A stretch of 64,000 nucleotides of DNA from Amoebophrya sp. A120 (lineage: Eukaryota > Sar > Dinophyceae > Syndiniales > Amoebophryaceae), in NCBI GenBank assembly GCA_905178155.1, contig CAJINV010000005.1, positions 674,564-738,563 of the forward strand, given 5' to 3'. Position numbers and translations under genes: made by a program. The notes beneath the pieces were generated by a model, which saw nothing but the letters and a program-made list of their open reading frames with translations, was not told the DNA's origin and ran no database searches. This document shows, piece by piece, positions 1 to 10,833 of this stretch. How positions within the stretch are numbered: the stretch's first letter is position 1; every line of letters starts with the position of its first letter.

Positions 1-246
1 TCAAATTTTGAAACGATGTTGGGTACTGACACTGAGTAATGGTGATCTCAGCAGATCACTAGTAGCATTGGATCTGGAGCTTGCGGTGAGTAAAATGGGT
101 CAACAGAAAACATACAGAAGAAAAAACACACTTTTCTAATTTTTTTATTTTTCTTTTTTCTGCAGCATTGGATGGGTGGCGTTGCGATTTCTACGAAATC
201 TGTTTTGTGCTACCTACAACTACAAAACAATAACCATAGACGTTGA
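1..246 (+). CDS. Possible 3' end of a plus-strand gene, two exons, 5' cut by window
   Basis: A frame open from base 2 runs to 85, is followed by a GTGAGT donor at 86 and a pyrimidine-rich tract ending in CTGCAG at 165, and continues in the same phase from 166 to a TGA at 244-246. The joined peptide is about 55 residues with no recognisable domain. It would be the only plus-strand gene in the window and would converge on the minus-strand gene at 521-1171. Support is only the consensus splice sites and the open frame, so this may be chance. Confidence 0.3.
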
Positions 247-520
247 ATTCCATGGTGCGAAGGTAATATCGTTTTCGTCGTTCCATTCATTCAGAACTTC
301 ATTCTCATTCAGAGAACAATGAAATTCTCTTCCAAAAAACAAGTGGGATTACAGAGGAAAAAAGAGCACTCGAACGAAGTAAGATGAGGTGCGGCAGTCA
401 TAACCATAAAGCAAGCAACTCGAACAGCCCCTTGAATGCCTAAAAGCTGATATTCGAGATTGCAAGAATGCAAAAAAGTAAATGCTGAATGCGATGTTTC
501 TTTTGCATGAATTTCACTTT

Positions 521-1171
521 TTATGCCGGCATCACCAAGTTATCTCCGATGAAAAAGGTAACCGCCGCCAAGGCTCGCAGTGTTATTATCAGATTTAGCA
601 GCATGGAGTAGGCAACGCCGCCGGTGTCCAGCAAATACTGTGGCAACCTGAGCGCTACCGCGATCACAAACGAAAGTGCAAGTTTCCACACGTACTCATC
701 GACCAACTGTGCTAGCACGTCCTCTTGCATCAAAATTTCCCACCTGCTCCGCTGTCGCCGGCTCTTCCGGTCGCCCGACACGGGAGGCTGGTGGTGATCT
801 ACTCCCCGACTGGACGAACTGCCACTCCCCGCGCCAGGGCCACTGCCCAAAGCCTGACTGGACGAGCTGCTAAGCGTGGGGCTGGCGGCGCTCACGACCG
901 CGGCCTGGCCTAGGCTGGCGTCCTGGAAGATCTTCCGCCGGCGCTTCTTTGCGGCTGCGGAATCGAGAAAAAGCTGCATGGAGGTCCACAGGGCCATGTC
1001 CAAGAAAAACCCGAGGAAGTACAACCCCTGCCGCACGTAGATCCACCAGCCGTACTGGTTCCATTCTTGCAACCAACGCACCTCCTCGGGATCCAGGTTG
1101 CTGTCCGCACGGGTTACCGGTTTGGGCTCTGATGGATTTCCATTTCGCATCGATTCGTGTACTATCTTCAT
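521..1171 (-). CDS. Hypothetical membrane protein, 216 aa, single exon
   Basis: ATG at 1171, TAA at 521-523. The chain has a hydrophobic, tryptophan-rich stretch at about residues 40-68 (YGWWIYVRQGLYFLGFF...), a basic patch (KKRRRK) at about 76-81, a Ser/Gly-rich low-complexity middle, and a second hydrophobic region in the last 50 residues. This suggests two or more membrane passes joined by a disordered basic loop. No family recognised. The start lies only 15 bases after the proposed stop of the upstream gene (1187), so spacing is very tight. GC-rich codon use matches the other genes here. Confidence 0.55.
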   Translation of the reverse strand: MKIVHESMRNGNPSEPKPVTRADSNLDPEEVRWLQEWNQYGWWIYVRQGLYFLGFFLDMALWTSMQLFLDSAAAKKRRRKIFQDASLGQAAVVSAASPTLSSSSSQALGSGPGAGSGSSSSRGVDHHQPPVSGDRKSRRQRSRWEILMQEDVLAQLVDEYVWKLALSFVIAVALRLPQYLLDTGGVAYSMLLNLIITLRALAAVTFFIGDNLVMPA

Positions 1172-1186
1172 GATTTGACAAAGATT

Positions 1187-2259
1187 TTATCTTTTTGAAG
1201 ATGTTGCGCCAGCAACGTCTATGCGGAGCATGAGAGCTGGAGGTTCAAAGCAAGTATCAACATCCAAAAAGAAGTATGCAATACCGCATTGGATCTCTAA
1301 TTCGTGAAAGGAGACGCGGCTTTATCAAATGCAAACAGTTCTAGGTCGCGGAAGAGGCTGACTTTTATGTCATGAGGATATCTAATTGGCGGAGTGGGTA
1401 GGTGGCTCGTCATCTGCTGTGCTACCCTAAAATTTAGGCGCCTGCACGGTTTGACAAACAATGAACTCTTTCTATCACCATCACAAGTTTTTTCGCATTT
1501 TTGCAGACCCGGACACATTTGCAGTGGATATCCGAGTGGTCCCGACGATGTTTACTTCCCACCGATCCCCCTCGGTACTGTCCGGCCTTTTGGAAAGCAA
1601 CAAAATCTTCGCTCCAGCATGCACGATGGAGGTGCCAATATCCTTGCCGACGTGCGTACGACAAATATTCCCCGGGACATAGCCTGATCATACATTGACA
1701 TTTTTATTATTTTTTTCTTTATTATAGAATTTCAAAATGGACGAGGCATGTGCACTTATTGAGGATGCGCTATACAATCTTCTCTCCAGGAGCTTAGCAG
1801 AACAAACAACGCCACTATCTCTAATATACCTTTCTCGATCTTCTGTCTCTCCAAATCTTCCGCTTTTCTTCTCGCCAGCGTTGTCTCGTCGATCTTTTCG
1901 CTGTCTTCCGGTCGCAGCCCCAGCTTCTGGTCGAGCAGGTCGATGATCACCAGCAGGTCATTCGACAAGACTTTAAGCGACCGTTTTATGTCCTGGACAA
2001 CCGACGTGTCAAATTGCAGCGATTTCGGTAACTGCCGCGGCCCCATCTCCGCCTCCTCCTCTTGTCGCCTCTTTTCCGCCTCCAGCCTTAACCGGATTTT
2101 CTCGGACTCCAACTGCATCGGCTGGCGGTGATCGATCACGGGCTTTCGCGAGCCGCCGGGCTGCGCGTGCACGACGTGTACGGGAGAATTACGCTGCAAA
2201 AACGAACTGTCAAACAGCAGCAGCTGTAGCTGCAAAAAGAGCCCGGAGACGTAGAACAT
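1187..2259 (-). CDS. Hypothetical secreted coiled-coil protein, 3 exons, carries decayed element IE1
   Basis: Exons 2259-1830, 1683-1531 and 1317-1187. The first intron (1829-1684) has a GTATAT donor and CAG acceptor and joins AAA-G to GC-TAT. The second break is the decayed element IE1; removing it plus five bases keeps the frame and gives 237 residues. The N terminus from the first ATG (MFYVSGLFLQLQLLLF) looks like a signal peptide. Residues about 40-140 are rich in E/K/R/L heptads, probably coiled coil. The second exon encodes a more globular part (GYVPGNICRTHVGKDIG). No family recognised. An upstream start in another exon cannot be excluded. Confidence 0.55.
1323..1530. mobile_element. 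IE1, decayed family A introner-like element
   Basis: The left end reads TATCAAATGCAAAC then a diverged GGTC..GGAAGAGG; the right end reads TTGCAGACCCGGACAC then TTTGCAGTGGATA. These match family A ends with many substitutions. About 208 bp. No target duplication remains (ggctt / tccga), yet removing the element plus five bases still keeps the host frame. Confidence 0.6.
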
Positions 2260-2729
2260 GATCCGGAAAGAACGGTCAGACTGACACGCCGCAGCCGCAC
2301 GGTGCGGCGCGACCAAAAAATAACAAGCAAAGATCTTCAGATGTCTTGATGTGGCTCTGAGGAACTAGTGAAATGGGTGAAATAGATATCAGGCCGAGTA
2401 AAGTATCATTGGGCAGAAGTAAAGACAGACCTCACTCGCTTTGCTTTTTCGCTCCGCTGTCCAAGTGAAAGAAAAAGAACGATCCGCCCGAAAAAGCATG
2501 GAAGGAGAAAAAAACCCAACATCAAACCAGAGTGATCCTTACCCTCTTCTGTGGGGTCGTTCGCTTTCACATATCAATCTTGATGGTAAACATGATCGGG
2601 GAGAGCCATGATGATGAACTTGCTGGTTCGTCAAGTTGCACAGCGCGTGTATAGTTTAATAGCTCCTGCAAACAAGTAGTGATAGTCCGACGTATAAAAC
2701 CACACGCCTTTCAGAAATCAACTACAATG
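2260..2729. other. Intergenic, no gene seen
   Basis: Between the start of the secreted coiled-coil gene and the end of the TIP30-like gene. AT-richer than the flanking exons. No convincing ORF, repeat or RNA gene. Confidence 0.5.
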
Positions 2730-4060
2730 TCACGCAGGTCCTCCCTCAGATGAAAACACTTTTGAATTCCTCTGCGTGCCTATCTGCCCACTTTCGATGC
2801 TGTAGCAATACCAAGTCTCCTGCTCTCGCGATTCGTCTAGCTTCACTTTCTGCGCGTTCCCGCCCAGCGTTTCCGCCCCCTGGATCAAACTCGCCGCAAT
2901 TTGCGATGTGTGCACGAAAGGGAGTGCGAAGGAGAAAGCGCCAAGAATTCGCTCCTTCAGTCGCTCTTCGGCTAGCTCGTCGCGGTCGATGGGCCCGGGG
3001 CGGGCAAAGATGGTGGGAAATTTGTATTGCTTCGCCAATTCCGCGAACTGGTTTTCTCGTCGGCCGAGCGTCTCCATGTAGCCCATCATGGAGTCCTTGT
3101 TGGCACCTTGCGAAGAGACCAAGCCGAGAGCTTTCACGTCGTAGCTCTTCGCAACGGCTTCGGCAAAGTTCACGGAATACGTGTAATCAACCAGCTCGGA
3201 AAACGGGGCGGTACCAAGGGCACAGAAAGCCATCACCTGGGGTGAGGTAAATCAATTTCTAATTTTTTCCGTTTTTCAAGAAGTCCCTCTCTTAGTAGAC
3301 GGAACGAAGGAGCAAACATTTGTTTATATCAATCCAATGTCGTCGCGACAGCGAAACAGAAAACCACTATGAGCATCAAGCCATGCGAGCGCGAAAAACT
3401 GACTCAGCTTTCCGCACTCGCAAGACTGACAAATGGTAACTGCATTAGAATCGGACGTTTTTGGTTGTTTTGCGCGCAAGAGCAGCGGTCACTCGTATGT
3501 AGATAAAACGTGAGACCTTTTGTCAACACGACCGAATGGAGAACTTCTCCACACGGTCTGACAAATTAGACATACGCGATAGGAAAATTCAAGAGACTTT
3601 GTAGGACCAAACGTCATGACTCCGTCGTTAATGAAGGATCCTTTCACAGCTTCAACATAATCGTAGTTGTGCAGATATAAGTAACAGTAAGTACTTCAGT
3701 TCCTTGCGCAATCGTTGGCAGCGGCTTGGCGTTTTCGTAGTCAAATTCGACAACATTTAGTCGTGCTGACGTGCCGCCGCCAGCACTCCCTATGTTCAGC
3801 TTGTCGTATTCTATCCCCGGAAATGCTTTCTGGACTTCGTCCCGCTTCAAGTCGGGCATTCCTTTGCCTTGTCTGACCAGCGCGTGGATCCGTGTGCAAT
3901 TCGGGCGAGCGGACAGTGCCGCAACCAACGCGCGACCGGACGCCCCGGTGCTCCCGGCAACAATCGCTTCGTACTGTTTCGCCTCGTCATAGCGGATCTG
4001 GTCCGCCTGCAGCCGGAGGTCCCCGTGGGGACCCAAATCTTGACTGCCGCTGTTACCCAT
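2730..4060 (-). CDS. TIP30/HTATIP2-like atypical short-chain dehydrogenase, 2 exons
   Basis: Exons 4060-3695 and 3236-2730, joined across a GTACTT...CAG intron (3694-3237), giving 290 residues. The junction reads IAQGTE-VMAFCALGT, which fits the family (a GFCCLGT-like segment). Residues about 30-40 hold a Rossmann glycine motif (VAGSTGASGRAL), followed by ALVRQGKG and FDYENAK. Later come LVSSQGANKDS and FARPGPIDRDE, matching the SSKGA and FRPG positions of TIP30. The usual Tyr-x3-Lys pair is not kept (YMETLG), so catalysis is uncertain. The MGNSGS start is a plausible N-myristoylation site. Family TIP30 binds NADPH; here that is inference. Confidence 0.85.
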
Positions 4061-4877
4061 GTGAGTGAGGTAGTGGGTCTAGATCTTTGTAACTAGAGTC
4101 ATTTTTCAGGGCGGAAGCGGATGCGAATAGAGTTATAGACGAACAAATATGCTGTCCAATACTTTCGCACAACAATTGATAATACCGATTAGAGGACAAG
4201 AACCGTGAATATCGTAATTTCATGTACGTAAGAACCTAAACCGATTCATCGATTTGAGTGTGCGCGATGAGGAGAACTGTCTGTACAAACCGGATCAGGA
4301 TGTGCTGTACCCACACGATAAGAACTCAAATTGATAGTACACATGAGGCGATGTTGGCAAGACTGCGTGGCTATTGTGAAAACATGTTGAACCGAATCGA
4401 CAATCTCCTGTTCTATGTTGATCTGCTTTCGGTCGGCGTTTGCGCGCTGCAATACATTCATACAGTACTACTGACTTTTCGCTTTTACACCGATACGAAG
4501 TCAGCTGCACGACGACGTGCAGCCGCAACTAGCCGTAGCTGCGGAAGAACATGCTCCTACTTCGGGCGCCTCCACATCTCGCTGTGAAGGAAGCGCACCG
4601 ACGACCACCTAGACGAGGTTGTGCGAGTACGAGTCGTCGGCAAATTCTTATCGCGTTTTTTCGTGGTAAAAGCAAGTTGATCTCTATGTTTATTTACATG
4701 TGTTGGACTGCCGTTCTGTGTTGCGTAAACCACTCTCTTGTTGCAAAATGTAGCCAATGAACGTCTGTCAAATCTAATATTTATCGAAGGAAAAATTATC
4801 GATCGTACCTGAAAGGTTGTAAATACCTCTCCTCCATATCTATAAGTGCCGAGGCACTCATTCTACACGACTTGGTT
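4061..4877. other. Intergenic, no gene seen
   Basis: Lies between the TIP30-like start and the stop of the Ctr fusion gene. Several open frames of 65-110 codons occur but show no domain, no signal peptide and overlap each other on both strands. Probably promoter and 3' untranslated sequence. Confidence 0.45.
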
Positions 4878-7800
4878 TCACGCTCCTCGTTGTCGCGAGG
4901 CGGAGGCCGGCACGGCTTGCTTCACCAAAAATCCGAGACTTTCAATCTCTTCGACGACGTCGGCCCGCTGCTCCAAGTGTTGAATGGTGCAGTCCACCCG
5001 CTGTTGCGCAAAAGACACCGAGTGCACCTGGTCCACGCAAGGCAGCACTTTCAGTGCGTTGCGGACCGTCATCTCGCAGTTTCCACAGGTCATGCCTGTA
5101 ACGCCGATGATAATTCGCTCCCCGGAACCACTACCTCCGTTCTGCAACAAACTGGCACTACCCGCGCCCATCGGTTGGGATTGATTGATGCCAGATCCGC
5201 GCTGCAGGAGAAGCTGAGGTTTGTTTCGTGCGGATCATGATGCGAAATCGAAATAAGGGATTTTTCAGCTACTAGAGATTCATATCAACGTTCATCGATG
5301 TAGCAAACGAACCCGAAGAACGCCACGACTTGTTGAACAAAAGGGATTGGGTAGGATGACGACGACAAATGCTAAAAGTTATGCTTCCTTTCGTCAGCAA
5401 CTGGAAGCAATAGTATGAATAAACAGATCTACTGTACATCAGAATCCTTGATTCCGCTCCCGTCGTCGTCTTCGCCAGGTGGAACGATCGCCACCGTGCG
5501 ACCGCCACTGTTCCCCTCATTGTCTCGCATTTGCTCCTCGAGTGCGAACAGCGTCTGGCGCAGCCCCTGCGGGTTGTTCCGCCCTGCGCAGCACGCGGTG
5601 ACCGATTCCCCCACCGGGGCTCGGCTGTTGAACAGAAAGTGGCCGCCGGCGAGGCCTAGAATCACCGCGAGGAAGAGTTCGAAGCTGTAGGTCATGGTCA
5701 ATAGCATGATCAGATACCCGATGGTCATGTTGGCGGCAAACAAGCTGACTTTCACCAGTTTTCCCCCAACGGTTCGCAGATCCGTGTCGATCTTCCTTCG
5801 CACAGACACAATCCACTCCGTGAAAACCCCAAAGGCGACGATGAAGAGAAACCCGAGCGCAAACTTCCAGTGCGTGTCGAGGAGTATCGCGCTGTGAAAC
5901 AGCATGATGCAGTCTTGCTTCTCGGAAGCGAACAGGATCGATTGGAACCCGTTCATGAACATGTCGGTCTCTATCAAGCGCAAAAATGTCTGGGTCTGCA
6001 AGAGTGTAGACTTGTCATGCTGTTTTTCCATCACTCGCGAGGTCTGGAATGCGGGACTAAGCATGACAGCCTCTGCGAGGTCTCTGCCACTGCCATGCCT
6101 ATTCTGCATGAGGAACTCCGTTCCAACTTGGTCCAAAGTGGACAGCTTTTGGCACTCATGCAACACAGATTTTTGCATGCTTCAGATTTACCATGACAAG
6201 TTGCAATCTTCCAGACCCAGACATTTTTGCAATTCATAGTCTCGCTCGGGCCGCAGAACGGGTTCGGTTCCTGAAGATTCACACTTTGAGCATTATTCCC
6301 AGGATTTGGCGCACCCGCCGGGTTCGTGGTGTTCCGCCTTCGCCTGTCCACGTCGCAGTGCAGTTTACAAGTGTGGCCGTTTTTACACGGCTCGAGCTTC
6401 GGGGTGTTGTAGACGCACTGCATGTATGAACTGCAAAAGTATCGCACTCGTATAAATGCATCACAAATTTCCTCAGCATGAGAAACAAAATTTGTAATGC
6501 GGATTTATCTTAGCAAAAGGATTTGTAATGCATGACTGCAATACGAGTACGATACTTTTGCACAGGATAGCACGTCGCGGTCCGGACATTGTTCCAACCC
6601 GTTGGCGTACAAAAAGTTCGACCCGAACTCGCTCCTCTCTTGCTTCTTCTGCTGGTGCTCCTCGAAGGGGCCGGCTTTCGTGTACATGCAGCGGTGCCAG
6701 CACCAGTACCCCCCGTAGGAATCGCAGACGGACCGCAAATGTTTGTTTTTCTCGCTTTCCGGCTCGGCCTCCGCTTCCTGCCGCTCCCGCTCCTCCTCAT
6801 CTAGATCATCGTCTGGTCCTGAGGAAGCGCGGTTGGCGGCTACCAGTTGCGTCTGTGGCGGCGCGAAGTGCTGCTGTACACCGGTGCGAAGGTTGTGGAG
6901 GAAGCCAGGTTCGTCGCCCGCATAATTCTGCGCAGCACTGACTTGAGGAGAAGTTCCTTGCTGCTGTTGCTGTTGATGACCTTGTTGACCTGATGTACCA
7001 CTGCCACTACCCCCCGCTCTAGTTGTACCTAATTGCCTTCTCCGCATCTCTTGTTCTCGCTTGTCGAACCATTCTTCCAGGACCAGGCCCGGGCCGCAGG
7101 CGAGACTGCCAGCCTTGGTGTACTCCCCCTTTCTCAAGAGTGTGGCCAACTCTGAAAAAGGAACGGATTCCGAGTGGCCGAACCTTCCGATGTCGTAGTT
7201 CTGTGGAGGCAGAAGCATCATACCGTACCATAATCTCTTATCAGCAACAGTATCTTGATTCTGAGTAGTAGCACCCTGAATTTGGCTCTGTAGTTCCTGC
7301 TGCGTCTGACCTGCCGACGCAGTATCACTCACCTTCTCGAACCTCACGCGATGTGGCACGGCTCGCACCTTCAGGCCGTTCCGGGCCATGTGCCAGTTGT
7401 TGAAGCCGAGACCTCCCATTATCCTGTGCAAAAACGTCCCCACCCCCTAGTCAAGATGGGGATTTTGCAACACAAACATAGAAGTTTTGGGACTCACGCA
7501 TCACAAGTTGCTGTTCGCAATGTAGTGCAGGTTAGCAAGGACAAACGCATCACAAATCCATCTGCTTATTCTGGTTACAGCATTACAAATGCCAAAACAC
7601 GAATAGAAACGCCTCTCATGGAGTTGCGCATTACACATGTTCCTGTCATTGCAAATCTGCATCACAACTCTGGGATGGGGACATCTTTACAAATGATACC
7701 CATAATGAGCAACCGATCCAAGTTATCGACGTTGACCACAGCCGTCGACTCGTCGGCCAATTCGATTTCGAATATGGTTTTCACCGTGCTAGACTGGTGC

Positions 7801-9296
7801 AAATTTGTCATGGCAAGCAGCAACCCCGCGTCAACGTGCAGAGGGTGGAGCACATCTGTGTTTGCTGTTCGTGGAGTAGCTTCTCCAGTCGCAGCTGTGG
7901 GCGCGGATGAAACCGCAGCCGCGGTTTCGTCGGTTTCCAGGGCCGCTGTTGCGGTAGATCCACGGGGAAGGTTCGAGTTCCCTACTGCGGTCCCAGTCCC
8001 TTCTCCGATAGCACTCTGCGGAGCTCCTGTGGCTTTCACCACGTGGTGAATATGTTCCAGATGTTGTGCCGTGTACAGGAGCTGGGTTAGCTCCTGATCT
8101 TCCGACTTGTCGACCTCATCCAACGCCTGAAGGAGGTTCAGCACCGCGTTTCGCACAAGTTCGCGAAACCGAAGCATTTTGGCCTGGAAACCTGTACGTA
8201 GAAAATCAAATCACTTTCTAGCTTACAGATCTCAACAATTGGAGGCGAGAAACTTCGATTTTGTTGTTGAGAAACTAATAACCCTATGTGCGTGTCGTGC
8301 AAGACCGATTTAACCTTCCAACTTCGGCATCGATGCATCAAACTTTATACCAGGACAATTCTCTTCCGTCACACCCTCGAAGCGTTTCAGCGTTCCGGCC
8401 TGCATGGCTCCCGCGAGCGACTTCCTTGTCCAGCCATTCTCGGTTTTTGACACCGCGCTATTTGGTGCACAGCTCGCGATCGCGGCGTATGGGGCTCTCA
8501 AACGTTACATTCTCAACTGTTGCATGAATTTGTCATGCAAAAACACCATCATCATCCTCTCGATCAAGCTGCTCCGCATGACAAATTTGCGGAGGGCTAA
8601 ATAGCACTATAATCCGTCCCAAATCTGTAATGCGAAAGGCGCAATCTTCCTCCTTGTCCTTTCACTTTTGCCCTTCTTGCATTACAAATTCATGTAACAG
8701 TTGAGAATGTAACATCTGAGAACTCCATACGGCGAACGCCTCGTCTTTGGTTTCCTTGAATCGGGGCACGGAGAGCGTTATCAAGTGCAAAAATGTCTGG
8801 GTCTGGAAGAATGCAAGATTTGTGACGCAGGTTTTCCATGACCCATCAGGTCTGGAATGCGAGACCCAGCATGACAGATTTTTTGAGGTCTCGATCATGC
8901 CTTTCCTGCGTGAGAAACTCCCTCTCAACTTGGATTGGTCAAAAGCGGACAGCTTTTGGTACTCACGCAACACAGATTTTTGCATCATTCAGATTTAACA
9001 TGACAAGTTCTAACCTTCCAGACCCAGACATTTTTGCACTTGATAAGCGTAAGAATTCCCTGCTCGGCCAGAACGGTAGCCACCTCATCGCTCTTCGCCT
9101 GGAGTTCGCCCAGTGCGAAATTTGGCAGCGGGAGGGTGGGCAGAGTCGTTCCGAATCGCGCAGCTGCTGTGCCGTCCGCTTCATGCGACGCAGCTGCGTC
9201 TGATGTAGCCGCGGCGGCGGATTCCACAACCCCTACAATCGACAGGAAAAGGAACGCGAAAGCGCTCAAACCACTCCGGCGATGGTGTCCCGTCAT
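4878..9296 (-). CDS. Signal peptide / 2OG-Fe(II) oxygenase-like / Cys-rich / Ctr copper transporter / HMA fusion, 944 aa
   Basis: Eight exons: 9296-9046, 8773-8730, 8487-8315, 8191-7704, 7419-6575, 6424-6244, 5971-5438, 5201-4878. Five gaps are elements IE6 to IE2 (each removed with one target copy); two are ordinary introns (GTTAAA...CAG at 8314-8192, GTACAG...CAG at 5437-5202). Length totals 945 codons with no frame break. Order: signal peptide (1-29); a region like Fe(II)/2-oxoglutarate oxygenases with H273-V-D275 (HVDAGLLLAM) and distal H340 (AVPHRV); Gln/Glu-rich linker; Cys-rich segment; Ctr domain from about 661 (DMFMNGFQS, MLLTM as Met-x3-Met, GLAGG as Gly-x3-Gly, three membrane spans); C-terminal HMA domain with MTCGNC (C876, C879). 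Ctr proteins import Cu(I), N terminus outside; HMA would then take copper in the cytosol. The oxygenase call rests on HxD...H only; the usual RxS is not evident. Confidence 0.8.
5972..6238. mobile_element. IE2, family A introner-like element in the Ctr fusion gene
   Basis: Ends TATCAAGCGC and GCAATTCATA flank inverted copies of the TGTCTGGGTCTG core. Perfect 5-bp duplication gtctc (5967-5971, 6239-6243). 267 bp. Removal joins GPSE-T to DMFMNGFQ just before the first Ctr membrane span. Confidence 0.92.
6425..6569. mobile_element. IE3, family B introner-like element in the Ctr fusion gene
   Basis: Short element, 145 bp, with ends TATGAACTGC and CACAGGATA and an inverted GCAAAAGTATCG core. Flanks gcatg / gcacg match at four of five positions. 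Internal GCATCACAAATT at 6458 and inverted ATTTGTAATGC at 6490 and 6521. Removal joins PDRDV to QCVYN in the Cys-rich segment. Confidence 0.9.
7420..7698. mobile_element. IE4, family C introner-like element in the Ctr fusion gene
   Basis: Ends TATCCTGTGC and CAAATGATA, inverted core ACGTCCCCACCCC / GGGATGGGGACAT. Perfect duplication cccat on both sides. 279 bp, the same length as the two other family C copies. Removal joins RLLIMG to GLGFNN. Confidence 0.92.
8488..8729. mobile_element. IE5, family D introner-like element in the Ctr fusion gene
   Basis: Ends TATGGGGCTCTCA and TGAGAACTCCATA; inverted core GTTACATTCTCAACTGTT. Perfect duplication cggcg (8483-8487, 8730-8734). 242 bp. Internal AATTTGTCATGC at 8527. 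Removal joins DEAFA to AIASCAP. Confidence 0.92.
8779..9045. mobile_element. IE6, family A introner-like element in the Ctr fusion gene
   Basis: Ends TATCAAGTGC and GCACTTGATA with the TGTCTGGGTCTGGAAG core inverted. Perfect duplication agcgt. 267 bp. Removal joins GILT to LSVPRF. Confidence 0.93.
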
Positions 9297-10833
9297 GGTC
9301 CGGCACTAGGTCGGCGGATCGGCTAAAAATTGAAAAATAAAAAAGTGAAACAAATGACTGAAATAATTTGTACTTTTGTACAATGAATTGATTCGTCTAC
9401 CTGTTCCAAATCAACGTAAGTATTCACAGAAAAAATGAACAATCAAGGGGTCGAATCACAAGCCCAAAAATAGTCAAGCGGGAGGAAGTCCTGTTTCGTG
9501 AGTGAAATGCTTTGCTGTACACTTGCCAAAATGTTGACGAAAGTTTATTGCACTTCCCTGACCCTTTACAAAAATCCTAATCCTAAAAATGGAAAACGAT
9601 CGAAACGGAAAGCAGCTAAATTGTGTCGATAATAAAAAATCCAGCTAAAAAGAAATAAGCTCTTGAGAAAACCTACTAAACCACTCGGAGGACAAAAAGA
9701 AATCGAGCTGTATGCTCAGGCATCTTAGCTTCGAATCTTCGAAGATCTTGATATAAATATTACACGACGGCAATGCCGCTGTTATGCCTGTGCAGAAATG
9801 GGAATAGAGAAAGTTTCAGGTGGTCGATCGAACGATACCGATTTTTGAGTTCCTTTCTCGACCGTCTGAGAAGCCAGGACCTAATCGTGGCGTGGTTGAA
9901 GAGCAGTCAAAGTCACGGCTGCACTGTAACTGTACTATGGAACAGGCTACAATTCGTCAAAGGACCTACAAGTTGCTTTAGCACCGGGTACTGCTCCTCA
10001 GTACCTTGCTCTTTTTTGAAATCCATCGTTGTGTTGACTACTTACGTCTCGTTTCGCCGAAACGAGATGCAAAAATGGAACTGGGGTTCCGTACAAGTTT
10101 TATGCCTTGAAGACCATTCGGGGGTGGATTTTTCGGAATCTTCCACTGGTATCATTTAAAACTTCCGGGTCAACATCGGCCGACAAGGGTTTTGGTTTTC
10201 ATCTGCTTCGAAACGTAAGACGCGAGAACTCTTATCGTACACTAAGACTACCACTACACTCCTAATTCTGTAAGTATGAGTTTGCATCCTTTTCTTGGCC
10301 ACAAGCATGACAACGTTACGGGTCCATGCCTGCTAGAGCATTTTCATCCGTTCGAAAAAACTTCATGTGAGAAATACATCGCCTGTCCAGTTGTGTAGTA
10401 GCTCCTGCTCCGTCTTGTGGGGATAAGCGGTATCGCTAGTACGAGATGTACAGCGGGTACCTTCACCTTCTATATGGAAAAACTAAATAGATAGATTCTC
10501 GAGATTGATCATACGGTCGAAAAAACTGTACCAAAAGTTAAGAGATCAAAAACGGCTCAGGCACGGTATCTTCGATCTTTTGCTCTCGCGTCGTCTATAC
10601 GCGTTCATTCATTCATAGTAAAGGTGAAGCTGCACGTTGTTGTAGCATTTTCATCTGGCCTTCTATTCCATACAGGAAAACTGAATGCACAAAAAGTCAA
10701 ACATCGTCACGGCGTGAAAAATGTAGGCGGGAATAAAGAACTTGTTCGTTTAAAGCTCAAAGAATTTGTGAGCCGTGCCCGCAATTGTGCATCGTCCATC
10801 TTGAATATGCAGCAGTAGACATGATTTTCTTTT
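9297..10833. other. Intergenic, 1.5 kb, no gene supported
   Basis: Between the signal-peptide start of the Ctr fusion and the stop of threonine dehydrogenase. AT-rich. A plus-strand frame at 9773-10159 (128 codons) has no recognisable domain and is not supported. No element copy is present here. Confidence 0.5.

Noticed and set aside
9773-10159. 128-codon plus-strand ORF
   Set aside because: No domain or splice support, lies in an AT-rich intergenic gap.
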